DNA of 64,000 bases from Pseudomonas sp. HMWF032 (GCF_003060885.1 NZ_QAIG01000013.1:413774-477773); one strand, 5' to 3'; numbered from the stretch's first letter, positions 1-8,933 are shown. Made by a program: numbers and translations. Notes: generated from the sequence alone by a model not told the origin.

Positions 1-157
1 CGAAGGCAGCGACTCGCCGTACGTCAACATCCTGGTCGCGCGTGCCGACAACAAGGACAACGCGGCCCTGCAGAAACTGGCCAAGGCGCTGAACAGCGCC
101 GAAGTGAAAGCCTTTATCGCTGAGAAGTATCAGGGCGCTGTCGTTCCGGCGTTCTAA
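1..157 (+). CDS. metQ: MetQ/NlpA-type methionine-binding lipoprotein, C-terminal end only
   Basis: Only the last 51 codons are present, read in frame from base 2 and ending with TAA at 155-157. The visible tail (SDSPYVNILVARADNKDN ... AEKYQGAVVPAF) is the C-terminal lobe of an NlpA/MetQ substrate-binding lipoprotein, which delivers methionine to the MetNI ABC importer in the periplasm. The start, lipobox and the rest of the operon lie outside the window. A strong hairpin follows 28 bases after the stop, so this is probably the last gene of its operon. Family assignment is good; the exact substrate is inferred. Confidence 0.8.
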   Translation, partial: EGSDSPYVNILVARADNKDNAALQKLAKALNSAEVKAFIAEKYQGAVVPAF

Positions 158-1074
158 GACGCCGCGTTTGCTGCACCCTCAGCCAAACCCCGCCCCGTGC
201 GGGGTTTGTCATTTAGGGCCGCCTCACGCAGGCAGTCCAGCAGGCAGTCCAGAGCAGGCTGACGCTGAGCGCGGCGCAATATCGCCACCAGTTCGCGGTA
301 GAAGGTCAGCTCGCCCAGCTCGATCACCCGCAACTGCGTCGGCCGCTGCAGCCACAGGCCGGCACGCGGAATCAGCGAGACGCCAAGGCCGCACTCGACC
401 ATCCGCACGATAGCCTCCAGCTCATCCAGCTCCAGCGCTTCCTGCACCACTAAGCGATGCTCGCGGAGGAACTGGTTGACCCGCCGACCGCCGAACGAGC
501 GCCGGTCGTAGCGCACGAACGGCTGTTCGGCGAGGATCTGCAGCGGCTCATCCGTCGTCACGCTGAGCGGGGTGATCAGCACAAACGGCTCGCGCGCCAG
601 GCTGATCTGCAGCAGCTCCTTGGGCAGCTCGAACGGCGGCTTGATCAACAGCGCCAGATCGAGTTCGCCGGCATCGATCTGGCTCAGCAGGTTCAGCGAC
701 ACGCCGGGCACCAGCTTCAATTCGACGCATGGCGCGACTGCACGAAATCGCGGCAAGGCCTCGGGCAGCAGGCCGGTCTGCAGGGTGGCAATCGAACCGA
801 CCTTGAGTTCGCCCTGCCACTCGGCCGCGCTGGTCGGCAAGGCCATCTGCGCATACAACCCAAGCATCTGCTCCGCCAGCGGCAAGGCATGCCGACCGGC
901 CGCATTGAGCACCGCCGAACGCCCACTTCGCTCGAACAACCGAACGCCCAGGCTCTGCTCCAGTACGCGCATTTGTGCGCTGACCGCCGACTGGGTCAGA
1001 CCCACCTGCTGCCCAGCCGCAGCGAAGGTGCCGTAGCGGGCCACGGCTACAAAGGTTTTCAATTCGCGCAGCAT
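154..1074 (-). CDS. LysR family transcriptional regulator
   Basis: 306-residue LysR-type regulator of normal length. Residues 1-60 form the winged HTH (MLRELKTFVAVARYGTFAAA, then LTQSAVSAQM as recognition helix); the rest is the periplasmic-binding-protein-like effector domain. It is divergent from the VOC gene at 1185 with 110 bp between them, the usual arrangement for a LysR protein controlling its neighbour, but the effector is unknown. Its last about 18 codons cross the metQ terminator hairpin and its stop overlaps the metQ stop region. Confidence 0.85.
   Translation of the reverse strand: MLRELKTFVAVARYGTFAAAGQQVGLTQSAVSAQMRVLEQSLGVRLFERSGRSAVLNAAGRHALPLAEQMLGLYAQMALPTSAAEWQGELKVGSIATLQTGLLPEALPRFRAVAPCVELKLVPGVSLNLLSQIDAGELDLALLIKPPFELPKELLQISLAREPFVLITPLSVTTDEPLQILAEQPFVRYDRRSFGGRRVNQFLREHRLVVQEALELDELEAIVRMVECGLGVSLIPRAGLWLQRPTQLRVIELGELTFYRELVAILRRAQRQPALDCLLDCLREAALNDKPRTGRGLAEGAANAAS
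185..207 (+). terminator. Rho-independent terminator after metQ
   Basis: A 9-bp perfect stem (185-193 with 199-207, AAACCCCGC / GCGGGGTTT) and a 5-nt loop follow the metQ stop. The hairpin lies inside the 3' end of the opposing LysR gene, whose last codons are read through it. Confidence 0.75.
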
Positions 1075-1184
1075 CGACGCCCCGATTGATCAATTTTATT
1101 GGCGCTTGCGAGCAAGGATATTCGCTTTTCATCAGTATCGCTGCTGATGAGAATCTCCTGACCGCAACCTGAAGGACCGCACCC

Positions 1185-1610
1185 ATGGCACTCGCCCCCT
1201 TTCACCTGGCAATTCCCGTTTACGACCTGGCAGCCGCACGGCACTTCTACGGCGAGGTGTTCGGCTGTGCCGAAGGCCGCAGCAGCGACCACTGGGTGGA
1301 TTTCGATTTCTTCGGCCATCAACTGGTGATCCACCAGGCGCCAAAGATGGCGCATCAGGAAGCCGCGCACAGCAACCCGGTGGACGGCCACGACGTGCCA
1401 GTGCCGCATTTCGGTGTGGTATTGAGCTGGGAGGACTGGCAAACGCTGGCGGCGCGGCTACAGGCCAAGGGCACGCCATTTGTGATCGAGCCCTATGTGC
1501 GCTTCGCCGGCCAGGTCGGCGAGCAGGCTACGCTGTTCCTGCTCGACCCGTGCGGCAACGCCCTGGAATTCAAGGCGTTCAAGGACATCAGTCAGCTCTT
1601 TGCCAAATAG
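1185..1610 (+). CDS. VOC (glyoxalase/bleomycin resistance/dioxygenase) superfamily protein
   Basis: 141-residue single-domain vicinal-oxygen-chelate protein. It opens with the typical FHLAIPVYDLAAARHFYGEV beta-alpha unit and ends with a CGNALEFKAF strand; His7, His75 and Glu128 are plausible metal ligands. An AAGGA box at 1172-1176 supports the ATG at 1185. Substrate cannot be told from sequence. It is convergent with sco, with only 4 bp between the two stop codons and no terminator between them. Confidence 0.8.
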   Translation: MALAPFHLAIPVYDLAAARHFYGEVFGCAEGRSSDHWVDFDFFGHQLVIHQAPKMAHQEAAHSNPVDGHDVPVPHFGVVLSWEDWQTLAARLQAKGTPFVIEPYVRFAGQVGEQATLFLLDPCGNALEFKAFKDISQLFAK

Positions 1611-1614
1611 CGGG

Positions 1615-2247
1615 TTACGGGCGATCAAGTAGGCCGGGCAACTGCGCGGCCAGCTTGGTGTTGTTGATCGGCGCGCGGATAAAGCCACGCTGCTTGCCAT
1701 CGGGGCCAATCAGCACCAGGTTGCCGCTGTGGTCGACAGTGTAGTTTTCCTGGCTGGTATCAGCCGGAATAAACGGAATGCTGACAGCATTTGCCAGCTT
1801 CTGGATGGTCGCCTGCTCAGCAGTCAGGCCGATAAAACCAGCGTCGAAATAATCCAGGTACTTCTTCAACTGCTCCGGCGTGTCACGATTGGGGTCAACC
1901 GTGACCAGCACGATACGCAACTTGGCCAGGGTTTCCGGCGGTAGCTGACCTTGCAGTTGGCGTAACTGGGCGAGGGTGGCCGGGCAAATATCTGGGCAGA
2001 AGGTGTAGCCGAAAAACAGCAGGCTCCACTGATCCTTGAGCTGATCAACCGCCACGGCCTGCCCGTCCTGATTGGTCAGACTCAGCTCCGGCAGGCTGCG
2101 GCTTTGTGGCAGCAGAACGATGCCGGCATCCAGCAGCACGGTGGGGTCACCCTGGCCCTTGCTGGTCAGCACCTTATTGACGGTGAGCCCCAGCACCAGG
2201 GCGACGATGGCAACGAGAACAAAAACGGTGATCTGGGTTCGGGTCAT
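1615..2247 (-). CDS. SCO1/SenC family copper chaperone for cytochrome oxidase
   Basis: 210 residues: an N-terminal membrane anchor (about residues 6-24) and a periplasmic thioredoxin-like domain. The copper site is visible as Cys84-Pro-Asp-Ile-Cys88 and His173 (TVDHSGN). SCO proteins deliver copper to, or reduce the cysteines of, the CuA centre of subunit II. It is the last gene of the minus-strand assembly unit surf1 - CxxxC protein - ctaA - ctaB - sco, 11 bp after ctaB. Confidence 0.9.
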   Translation of the reverse strand: MTRTQITVFVLVAIVALVLGLTVNKVLTSKGQGDPTVLLDAGIVLLPQSRSLPELSLTNQDGQAVAVDQLKDQWSLLFFGYTFCPDICPATLAQLRQLQGQLPPETLAKLRIVLVTVDPNRDTPEQLKKYLDYFDAGFIGLTAEQATIQKLANAVSIPFIPADTSQENYTVDHSGNLVLIGPDGKQRGFIRAPINNTKLAAQLPGLLDRP

Positions 2248-2258
2248 GGCACCAACGA

Positions 2259-3158
2259 TTACAGGTTTAACAGCAGATAGTGGTCGACCAGCAGGGCGAT
2301 AAACAGCGCGAAAAGATACCAGATGCTGTACTTGAAGGTGCTGATCGCCGCGTGCGGTTTGCTGTCACGGTACAGCACCACCGCCCAGTACAGAAAGCGC
2401 CCGCCCAACAGCACAGCGCAGGCGAGATAGAGCAGCCCGCTCATGTGAATGGCGTAAGGCAGCAGGGTCACGGCAAACATCACCAGGGTGTACAGCAGAA
2501 TATGCACCTTGGTGTAGTGCTCGCCGTGGGTCACCGGCAGCATGGGGATATCGGCCTTGGCGTATTCCTCTTTGCGGTGGATGGCCAGGGCCCAGAAATG
2601 CGGAGGCGTCCAGGCAAAGATAATCAGCACCAACAACAATGGCTCGGCACTGACATGTCCAGTGACTGCCACCCAGCCGAGCAACGGCGGCGCCGCGCCG
2701 GCCAGGCCGCCGATGACGATATTCTGCGGCGTGGCGCGTTTGAGAAAGCCGGTGTAAAGCACCGCATAACCTAGCAGCGAGGCCAAGGTCAGCCAGGCCG
2801 CCAGCTCGTTGGTAAAGGTCAGCAACAAGGCCATGCCTGCAACCGCCAACAGCAAGGCGAAGCCCAGCGCCGCAGTCGGTGACAAACGCCCGGCCGTCAC
2901 CGGCCGTTTATGGGTGCGCGCCATGATCGAATCAATACGCCGGTCGACCACATGGTTGACCGCCGCCGCCGCGCCGGCACACAGACCGATACCCAGGTTG
3001 CCAAAGATCAACACCTCCCAGGCAACGCCTGCGCGGGTGGCGAGAAACATGCCGACCAGGGAGGTGATCAGCATCAGCACCACCACCCGGGGTTTGGTCA
3101 GCTCCAGATAATCGCGCCAAGTGGCATGGGCTTGCTGTTCGCGCACTAGAGTAGCCAT
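2259..3158 (-). CDS. cyoE/ctaB: Protoheme IX farnesyltransferase (heme O synthase)
   Basis: 299-residue UbiA-family polytopic membrane prenyltransferase that adds a farnesyl group to heme B to give heme O, the precursor of heme A. The first aspartate-rich motif is seen as Asn68-x3-Asp72-x3-Asp76 (NHVVDRRID), followed by MARTHKRP. It sits 24 bp downstream of ctaA, which uses its product. The genomic context (aa3 oxidase cluster) supports the ctaB role rather than a bo3-linked cyoE. Confidence 0.93.
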   Translation of the reverse strand: MATLVREQQAHATWRDYLELTKPRVVVLMLITSLVGMFLATRAGVAWEVLIFGNLGIGLCAGAAAAVNHVVDRRIDSIMARTHKRPVTAGRLSPTAALGFALLLAVAGMALLLTFTNELAAWLTLASLLGYAVLYTGFLKRATPQNIVIGGLAGAAPPLLGWVAVTGHVSAEPLLLVLIIFAWTPPHFWALAIHRKEEYAKADIPMLPVTHGEHYTKVHILLYTLVMFAVTLLPYAIHMSGLLYLACAVLLGGRFLYWAVVLYRDSKPHAAISTFKYSIWYLFALFIALLVDHYLLLNL

Positions 3159-3182
3159 AAGGTCTCTCCTCGATTGTTCTGG

Positions 3183-4226
3183 TTATTTGCCGGGCAGCGC
3201 GGCGAAGCCGGCAGACGTCTCTGTCACGGGGGATGCCAACCATGCAGGGCGGCGCAGACGGTAATTGATCAGCACCAGGGTCAGCAGCAGCGCCGCGCCG
3301 CCGAGGTTATGCGCCACCGCTACCAGCAGCGGCAAATGAAACACCACGTTGCTGATACCCAGGCTGATTTGCACCGCCAGTGCCAGCACCAGCAAACCGG
3401 CAAGCCTCAACAGGCCATGGCGTTTCAATTGCCAGGCCAATAGCAGCAGCACCAGGGTGACCAGCAGTGCGCCGATACGGTGGGTCATATGAATGGCGGT
3501 GCGCGCATCACTGTCGAGCTGCCCGCCGAGGTAGTTGGGGCCGATATGCTGGGTCAGGTGAAAACCGTTGGCAAAATCCATCGCCGGCCACCATTCGCCA
3601 TGACAGGTCGGCAGATCGACGCAGGCGACCGCCGCATAGTTGCTGCTGACCCAACCGCCCAGAGCGATCTGCCCGATCACCAGCAATAGGCCGAGCACTG
3701 CCAGGCTGCGCAGCCGTGCCGGCAGATTGGCCAAGGCGGCCGCCTTGCCGGATAGACGCAGGGTTAAAAGAAACAACAGACTGAGGGTGGCAAAGCCGCC
3801 CAACAGGTGCGCCGTCACCACCTGCGGCCAGAGCTTGAGGGTCACTGTCCACATGCCAAAGGCGGCCTGTAGTGTCACCAGGCACAGCAAGAACAGCGGC
3901 AGTTTGAGTGGCTGACCCACCTCGCCACGACGGCGCAGCGCCTGCACCGCCAGACCGAGAATCACCAGCCCCAAAGCGCCAGCAAAATAGCGGTGAATCA
4001 TCTCGTACCAGCCCTTGGCCACTTCCACCGGCGCTTCAGGGAAACGCGCCTCAGCCAGGGTCTGTTTGTGCTCGCTCATCGGCACGCCGATAAAGCCGTA
4101 GCAACCCGGCCAGTCCGGACAACCCAGGCCGGCGTGGGTCAAGCGGGTATAGGCACCGAGCAGCACGACCACGACCGCCAGCAGGGTGGCGAACAGGGCA
4201 AAACGGTAACCAGGCTTGCTCATCAT
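3183..4226 (-). CDS. ctaA: COX15/CtaA-type heme A synthase
   Basis: 347-residue membrane protein with about eight transmembrane segments. It oxidises heme O to heme A for cytochrome oxidase. The N-terminus (FALFATLLAVVVVLLGAYTR) and the MIHRYFAGALGL and MTHRIGALLVTLVLL segments carry the heme-ligand histidines expected for the COX15 family. It lies between the CxxxC protein gene and ctaB in the assembly unit. Confidence 0.92.
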   Translation of the reverse strand: MMSKPGYRFALFATLLAVVVVLLGAYTRLTHAGLGCPDWPGCYGFIGVPMSEHKQTLAEARFPEAPVEVAKGWYEMIHRYFAGALGLVILGLAVQALRRRGEVGQPLKLPLFLLCLVTLQAAFGMWTVTLKLWPQVVTAHLLGGFATLSLLFLLTLRLSGKAAALANLPARLRSLAVLGLLLVIGQIALGGWVSSNYAAVACVDLPTCHGEWWPAMDFANGFHLTQHIGPNYLGGQLDSDARTAIHMTHRIGALLVTLVLLLLAWQLKRHGLLRLAGLLVLALAVQISLGISNVVFHLPLLVAVAHNLGGAALLLTLVLINYRLRRPAWLASPVTETSAGFAALPGK

Positions 4227-4248
4227 CAGTCCTTAGCCGAGGGCAGCA

Positions 4249-4833
4249 TTAACCAATTTGTGAGATTTTCAGCAGATGCCGCAGGTCGTTGAGAATCGCC
4301 TTGCCCTTGCTGGTGGCGTCATAACGCAGCACCAGATTGCCGTGTGGATCGACGATCCACAGTTGCGCACCTTCGGCCTGGCCGGCGGTTTTGCCGTAGG
4401 CATCCAGCTGCAGCTGATAACGCGCCAGTTGCGGATATTCGCGGCGCAGCTGGGCGTCGTAGTCATCACTCAGCGGCTGAGCAGTGGCCAGACCATGGGC
4501 AGCGCGGCCGACATCACGGTTGAGGCCGATATGCACCTGGCGGGCGAGGAACACCAGTTCCTTGCAGGCGGCATCGCAGTCATCCGGAACGGTCACCAGC
4601 AATTGCCAGCGCTGTTCTTCGGCACCGACAACCCCGAGGTCGGCGCGGGTCTGCCCGGTGCCGATCAGCTCACCGTGGTAGCTGCGGGTTTCCGGCACCC
4701 AGAAACGCCACTGATACATGGCGCTGGCGAGGATCATCGGGCCGATAACCACGGCCAGAATCAGGATCAGCTGCAGCCGCCCACGGCGACGCTGACTAGG
4801 TGACACTTCAGGCAGGGCGATGGCTGGGTTCAT
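4249..4833 (-). CDS. Membrane-anchored CxxxC thioredoxin-like protein of the cox assembly unit
   Basis: 194 residues from the ATG at 4833, chosen because GGGAG sits 7 nt upstream; it overlaps the surf1 3' end by 26 bp. One transmembrane segment (about 21-40) is followed by a periplasmic domain with Cys86-x3-Cys90 (DDCDAACKELV) and a later strand LWIVDPHGNLVLRY. Spacing and fold cues recall SCO proteins, but there is no clear SCO histidine. It corresponds in position to the uncharacterised gene between surf1 and ctaA in other pseudomonads. A redox or copper role in oxidase assembly is inferred. Confidence 0.75.
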   Translation of the reverse strand: MNPAIALPEVSPSQRRRGRLQLILILAVVIGPMILASAMYQWRFWVPETRSYHGELIGTGQTRADLGVVGAEEQRWQLLVTVPDDCDAACKELVFLARQVHIGLNRDVGRAAHGLATAQPLSDDYDAQLRREYPQLARYQLQLDAYGKTAGQAEGAQLWIVDPHGNLVLRYDATSKGKAILNDLRHLLKISQIG

Positions 4834-5539
4834 GGCGAATCTCCCGCGCATTAGATAGACCGAGATAGATAAACAGGCCGAGCAAAGCCGCCGCCAGGGA
4901 GAACCATTGCACGGCGTAACCGAGGTGTTTGTCAGGACTCATGGCGATAACCGGCCAATCGCTTTGAAATGACGCGGGACCCGGCTCGAGGCGCACCTCA
5001 TAGCTCAGGCCACCACGCCCCAGTTGCTGCCACAAGGCTTCAGGCTTGACCTCGCTGACCACACGCGGCCAGCCGCCGGCCGGTGGCGTGTTCTGGAGCT
5101 GAAAGGTCTCCCCTGGAGGCACATACACCGTTGCCTGCAAACGCAGCGGGGTATCCGGGGTAGCGAAGGTTGGGCTGATGCGACGATCCGGCCAAGGCAG
5201 CCAGCCGCGATTGAGCAATAGCCAAAGGCCGCTGATTTGGTCATAGAAGGGTTGTAGCACCTCGACGCCGACTTTGCCGTCACGGGTGCGGTTGTCGAGC
5301 AACAGGGTATGCCGTGCATCGAAGAAGCCCTGGAGCTGCACGCGCTGGTAAGCCGGATTGGGCTGACGCTCCAGCTCATCGATGCTGATCGGGGCGGCCA
5401 GTTGCTGGGCCTGGTGTGCGGCCAGCAGCTCGCGCTTTTCTTCGGCCCGTGCCAGCTGCCAGAAGCCTAGGGCGATCAGGCAGGGAAACAGCAGCAGCAC
5501 CAGTACGCTGGGCAGCCAGCCAGGACGGAAGGTGCTCAT
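4808..5539 (-). CDS. SURF1 family cytochrome oxidase assembly protein
   Basis: 243 residues from the ATG at 5539, which has an excellent GGAGG box 5 nt upstream; a longer upstream frame has no comparable site. Two transmembrane segments flank a periplasmic domain: an N-terminal helix (LPSVLVLLLFPCLIALGFWQ) and a C-terminal one ending in LFIYLGLSN. Family motifs LLNRGWLPWPDRR and GYAVQWFSLA are present. SURF1 assists insertion of heme a into subunit I. First gene of the assembly unit. Confidence 0.9.
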   Translation of the reverse strand: MSTFRPGWLPSVLVLLLFPCLIALGFWQLARAEEKRELLAAHQAQQLAAPISIDELERQPNPAYQRVQLQGFFDARHTLLLDNRTRDGKVGVEVLQPFYDQISGLWLLLNRGWLPWPDRRISPTFATPDTPLRLQATVYVPPGETFQLQNTPPAGGWPRVVSEVKPEALWQQLGRGGLSYEVRLEPGPASFQSDWPVIAMSPDKHLGYAVQWFSLAAALLGLFIYLGLSNAREIRHEPSHRPA

Positions 5540-5627
5540 GGCAACCTCCCTAAAGCCCTGCACAAGCTGGCTATACTGCAGCTGAAGCGCATTTCCCTTC
5601 CCCCGAAGTTCCGCTTGGGAGTCACGC

Positions 5628-5831
5628 ATGCTCAAAGCCGCGATCGTCCTGTTACTACTGGCTACTCTGGTCAGCCTATTCAGTGGCCTGTTCTTTCTGG
5701 TCAAGGACGAAGGTAAAACCTCCCGGGTGGTCAACGCGCTGACTGTGCGCGTGACCCTTACCGCGCTGACCGTTGCCCTTATTGCCTGGGGCTTCTACAG
5801 CGGCCAACTGGTTTCCCACGTCACCTGGTAA
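5628..5831 (+). CDS. Small twin-transmembrane protein (DUF2909-like)
   Basis: 67 residues with two hydrophobic helices (about 3-25 and 40-60) and a short charged linker (KDEGKTSR). It resembles the DUF2909 'twin transmembrane' family often found beside coxC and surf1. It lies on the opposite strand from every other gene of the oxidase cluster, convergent with coxC (5 bp apart) and divergent from surf1 (88 bp apart), so it splits the cluster into two transcription units. Function unknown. Confidence 0.75.
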   Translation: MLKAAIVLLLLATLVSLFSGLFFLVKDEGKTSRVVNALTVRVTLTALTVALIAWGFYSGQLVSHVTW

Positions 5832-5836
5832 GCACC

Positions 5837-6733
5837 TCACAGCACATAGACAAAGACAAACAGGCCAATCCACACCACATCAACAAAGTGCCAATACCAG
5901 GCCGCCGCCTCGAAGCCGAAATGCTGCTCGGGGCTGAAATGGCCACGGATCACCCGAATCAGCATGATGCTCAGCATCAGGGCGCCCAGGGTCACGTGGG
6001 CACCGTGAAAGCCGGTGAGCATGAAGAAGGTGGCGCCGTATATGCCCGAGCCGAGGGTCAGGCCCAGTTCGGTGTAGGCATGGATGTACTCTTCGACCTG
6101 CAGCACCAAAAAGGCGATACCGAGAATCACCGTCAGCGCCAGCCACAGGGTCAGCGGTTTGCGGTGGTTCTTGCGCAGCGCGTGGTGGGCGAAGGTCAGG
6201 GTAAAGCTGGAAGTGACCAGCAAGATGGTATTGATCAGCGGCAGGCCCCAGGCACTGATGACCCCACTGGGGGCGGGATAGAGTTTCGGATCAGGCGTGT
6301 TGAGCAGCGGCCAGGTGTATTCGAATCCCGGCCAGAGCATGTTGCTCACCCCTTTGTCGCCCTCACCACCGAGCCAGGGGCCGGCCCAGGTACGCACGTA
6401 GAACAGCACGCCAAAGAACGCCGCAAAGAACATCACCTCGGAGAAGATGAACCAGCTCATGCCCCAGCGGAACGAGCGATCCATCTGCGGGCTGTAGAGG
6501 CCGCCGCGACTTTCCTTGATCACATTGCCGAACCAGCCGAACAGCATGTAGGCGAGAAACAGTCCGCCGATAAAGAAGATCAATGGACCATTGGAGTCGG
6601 CGCGGTCCGCCTTCAGATCATTGAACCAGGTGCCCACGCCGTACACCGAGAACAGCATGCCCAACGTGGCGATGATCGGCCATTTGCTCTGGGCCGGGAC
6701 GTAATAGTTTTCATGAGTTTCGTGACTCGACAT
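5837..6733 (-). CDS. coxC/ctaE: Cytochrome c oxidase subunit III
   Basis: 298-residue seven-helix subunit III of the aa3/caa3 oxidase (MSSHETHENYYVPAQSKWPI start; later motifs FHGAHVTLGALML and AAWYWHFVDVVW). It stabilises subunit I and its proton uptake. Fourth gene of the unit coxB-coxA-ctaG-coxC, 12 bp after ctaG. Confidence 0.95.
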   Translation of the reverse strand: MSSHETHENYYVPAQSKWPIIATLGMLFSVYGVGTWFNDLKADRADSNGPLIFFIGGLFLAYMLFGWFGNVIKESRGGLYSPQMDRSFRWGMSWFIFSEVMFFAAFFGVLFYVRTWAGPWLGGEGDKGVSNMLWPGFEYTWPLLNTPDPKLYPAPSGVISAWGLPLINTILLVTSSFTLTFAHHALRKNHRKPLTLWLALTVILGIAFLVLQVEEYIHAYTELGLTLGSGIYGATFFMLTGFHGAHVTLGALMLSIMLIRVIRGHFSPEQHFGFEAAAWYWHFVDVVWIGLFVFVYVL

Positions 6734-6745
6734 TTATTGTTCTCC

Positions 6746-7312
6746 TTATGGAGTCGCCCGGTTAAGGGTCGCTTGTGCCACCGCCGGTTTGCGCGCAGTG
6801 ATATCAAACAAGGTGTAAGCCAGGGTCAGGTGGCGAACATCTGCCGGTAAGTCTCTATCGACGATAAAGCGCACCGGCATTTCGATACGCTCACCGGGTT
6901 GCAGTACCTGCTGGGTAAAACAAAAACACTCGGTCTTGTGAAAGTAGGCAGCGGCTTTGGACGGCGCCACGCTGGGAATTGCCTGGGCGGTCATCGGCTT
7001 ATCCGTGGGGTTGTAGGCGACAAACAGCATCTGCGTGCTTTCGCCCGGATGCACCAGAACCTCATCGGCCTGAGGACTGAACTCCCAGACCATCTCGGCG
7101 GCATTGGTGGCGAGAAACTGCACGCGCACCTGGCGCGACTCATCGGTGCTTTGCAACCCAGCCTCATAAGCACCAGCGGTTTTGCCGTTGATGCCAAAGG
7201 CCTGGCACATCACGTCATAGATCGGCACCAAGGCAAAACCGAAGCCGAACATGCCGACCACCACCAGTGACAGGCGGATAACCAGGCGGCGGGTCGACAG
7301 GGCTTCGCTCAT
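6746..7312 (-). CDS. ctaG: CtaG/Cox11 cytochrome oxidase copper chaperone
   Basis: 188 residues: one N-terminal transmembrane helix (about 10-30) and a periplasmic immunoglobulin-like domain with the copper-binding Cys129-Phe-Cys131 pair (TECFCFTQQ) and Cys36 near the membrane. Cox11 proteins supply copper to the CuB site of subunit I. It lies between coxA and coxC, 12-13 bp from each. Confidence 0.93.
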   Translation of the reverse strand: MSEALSTRRLVIRLSLVVVGMFGFGFALVPIYDVMCQAFGINGKTAGAYEAGLQSTDESRQVRVQFLATNAAEMVWEFSPQADEVLVHPGESTQMLFVAYNPTDKPMTAQAIPSVAPSKAAAYFHKTECFCFTQQVLQPGERIEMPVRFIVDRDLPADVRHLTLAYTLFDITARKPAVAQATLNRATP

Positions 7313-7324
7313 CGGTCGGTGTCC

Positions 7325-8929
7325 TTATTTCACTTCAGGTGGTGTGGTGAAGGTGTGATAGGGCGCCGGCGACGGCACCGTCCACTCCAACCCTTCAGCA
7401 CCGTCCCAAGGCTTGGCTGCGGCAGGCTTGCCGCCACGAATGCACTTGATGACGATAAACAGGAATAGCAACTGAGTGGCGCCAAACATGAAGGCGCCGA
7501 TACTCGACACCATGTTGAAGTTGGCGAACATCATGTTGTAGTCCGGAATACGCCGCGGCATGCCGGCCAAGCCGACAAAGTGCATCGGGAAGAACGCCAG
7601 GTTCATGCCGATAAAGCTCATCCAGAAATGCAGCTTGCCGAGGGTTTCGTCGTACATGTGCCCGGTCCACTTCGGCAGCCAGTAATAGGCCGAGGCGAAG
7701 ATGCCGAAGATAGCCCCAGGCACCAGCACGTAATGGAAGTGCGCCACCACAAAGTAGGTGTCGTGGTACTGGAAGTCCGCCGGGGCGATGGCCAGCATCA
7801 GGCCGGAGAAACCACCAATGGTGAACAGGATGACGAAGGCCACCGAGAACAGCATCGGCGTCTCAAAGGTCATCGAACCGCGCCACATGGTGCTGGCCCA
7901 GTTGAACACCTTCACCCCGGTGGGCACGGCAATCAGCATGGTGGCGTACATAAAGAACAGCTCGCCGGTCAGCGGGATGCCGACGGTAAACATGTGGTGC
8001 GCCCAGACGATAAACGACAGAAAGGCGATGCTTGCCGTCGCATAGACCATCGAGGTGTAGCCAAACAGCGGCTTACGGGCGAAGGCAGGAATGATCGCAC
8101 TGACCGCGCCGAACGCCGGCAGGATCATGATGTACACCTCGGGGTGACCGAAGAACCAGAACACATGCTGGAACAGCACTGGGTCACCGCCACCGGCAGC
8201 ACTGAAGAAGCTGGTGCCGAAATGGATGTCCATCAGCATCATGGTTACGCAACCGGCCAGTACCGGCATGACCGCGATCAGCAGAAAAGCGGTGATCAGC
8301 CAGGTCCAGACGAATAACGGCATTTTCATCAGCGTCATGCCGGGGGCGCGCAAGTTGAGGATGGTGGCGACCACGTTAATCGCCCCCATGATCGAACTGA
8401 TACCCATCAGGTGCACGGCGAAGATAAAGAAGGTCACCGACTCCGGCGCGTAGGTGGTCGACAGCGGCGCATAGAAGGTCCAGCCGAAGTTCGGTCCGCC
8501 GCCCTCCATGAACAACGTACTGACCAACATGCCGAACGCCGCTGGCAGTAGCCAGAAACTGAAGTTGTTCATCCGCGGCAGGGCCATGTCCGGCGCGCCG
8601 ATCATCAGCGGAATCATCCAGTTGGCCAGGCCGACAAACGCCGGCATCACTGCGCCAAAGACCATGATCAGGCCGTGCATGGTGGTCATTTGGTTGAAGA
8701 ATTCCGGCTGCACGATCTGCAGGCCCGGCTGGAACAGCTCGGCACGAATCACCATGGCCATGCTGCCACCCAGCAGGAACATGGCGAAGCTGAACCACAG
8801 GTACATGGTGCCGATGTCTTTATGGTTGGTGGTCAACACCCAGCGCATCAGGCCTTTGGCCGGGCCGTGGTGATGGTCATGTCCGGCATGACCGTGGCCA
8901 GCGTGGCCCGGATCGATCACTGCACTCAT
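7325..8929 (-). CDS. coxA/ctaD: Cytochrome c oxidase subunit I
   Basis: 534-residue twelve-helix catalytic subunit that reduces oxygen to water. Ligands can be read directly: His85 (heme a), His262 and Tyr266 of GHPEVY (CuB and the crosslinked tyrosine), His311-His312 (CuB), His397 (heme a3) and His399 (heme a). The first 22 residues are rich in His and Gly. It is followed by ctaG after 12 bp and preceded by coxB after 4 bp. Confidence 0.97.
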   Translation of the reverse strand: MSAVIDPGHAGHGHAGHDHHHGPAKGLMRWVLTTNHKDIGTMYLWFSFAMFLLGGSMAMVIRAELFQPGLQIVQPEFFNQMTTMHGLIMVFGAVMPAFVGLANWMIPLMIGAPDMALPRMNNFSFWLLPAAFGMLVSTLFMEGGGPNFGWTFYAPLSTTYAPESVTFFIFAVHLMGISSIMGAINVVATILNLRAPGMTLMKMPLFVWTWLITAFLLIAVMPVLAGCVTMMLMDIHFGTSFFSAAGGGDPVLFQHVFWFFGHPEVYIMILPAFGAVSAIIPAFARKPLFGYTSMVYATASIAFLSFIVWAHHMFTVGIPLTGELFFMYATMLIAVPTGVKVFNWASTMWRGSMTFETPMLFSVAFVILFTIGGFSGLMLAIAPADFQYHDTYFVVAHFHYVLVPGAIFGIFASAYYWLPKWTGHMYDETLGKLHFWMSFIGMNLAFFPMHFVGLAGMPRRIPDYNMMFANFNMVSSIGAFMFGATQLLFLFIVIKCIRGGKPAAAKPWDGAEGLEWTVPSPAPYHTFTTPPEVK

Positions 8930-8933
8930 GTCC

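Noticed and set aside
1075..1184. Specific LysR box between the LysR and VOC genes
   Set aside because: Several T-N11-A pairs can be drawn in this AT-rich spacer, none more convincing than chance.
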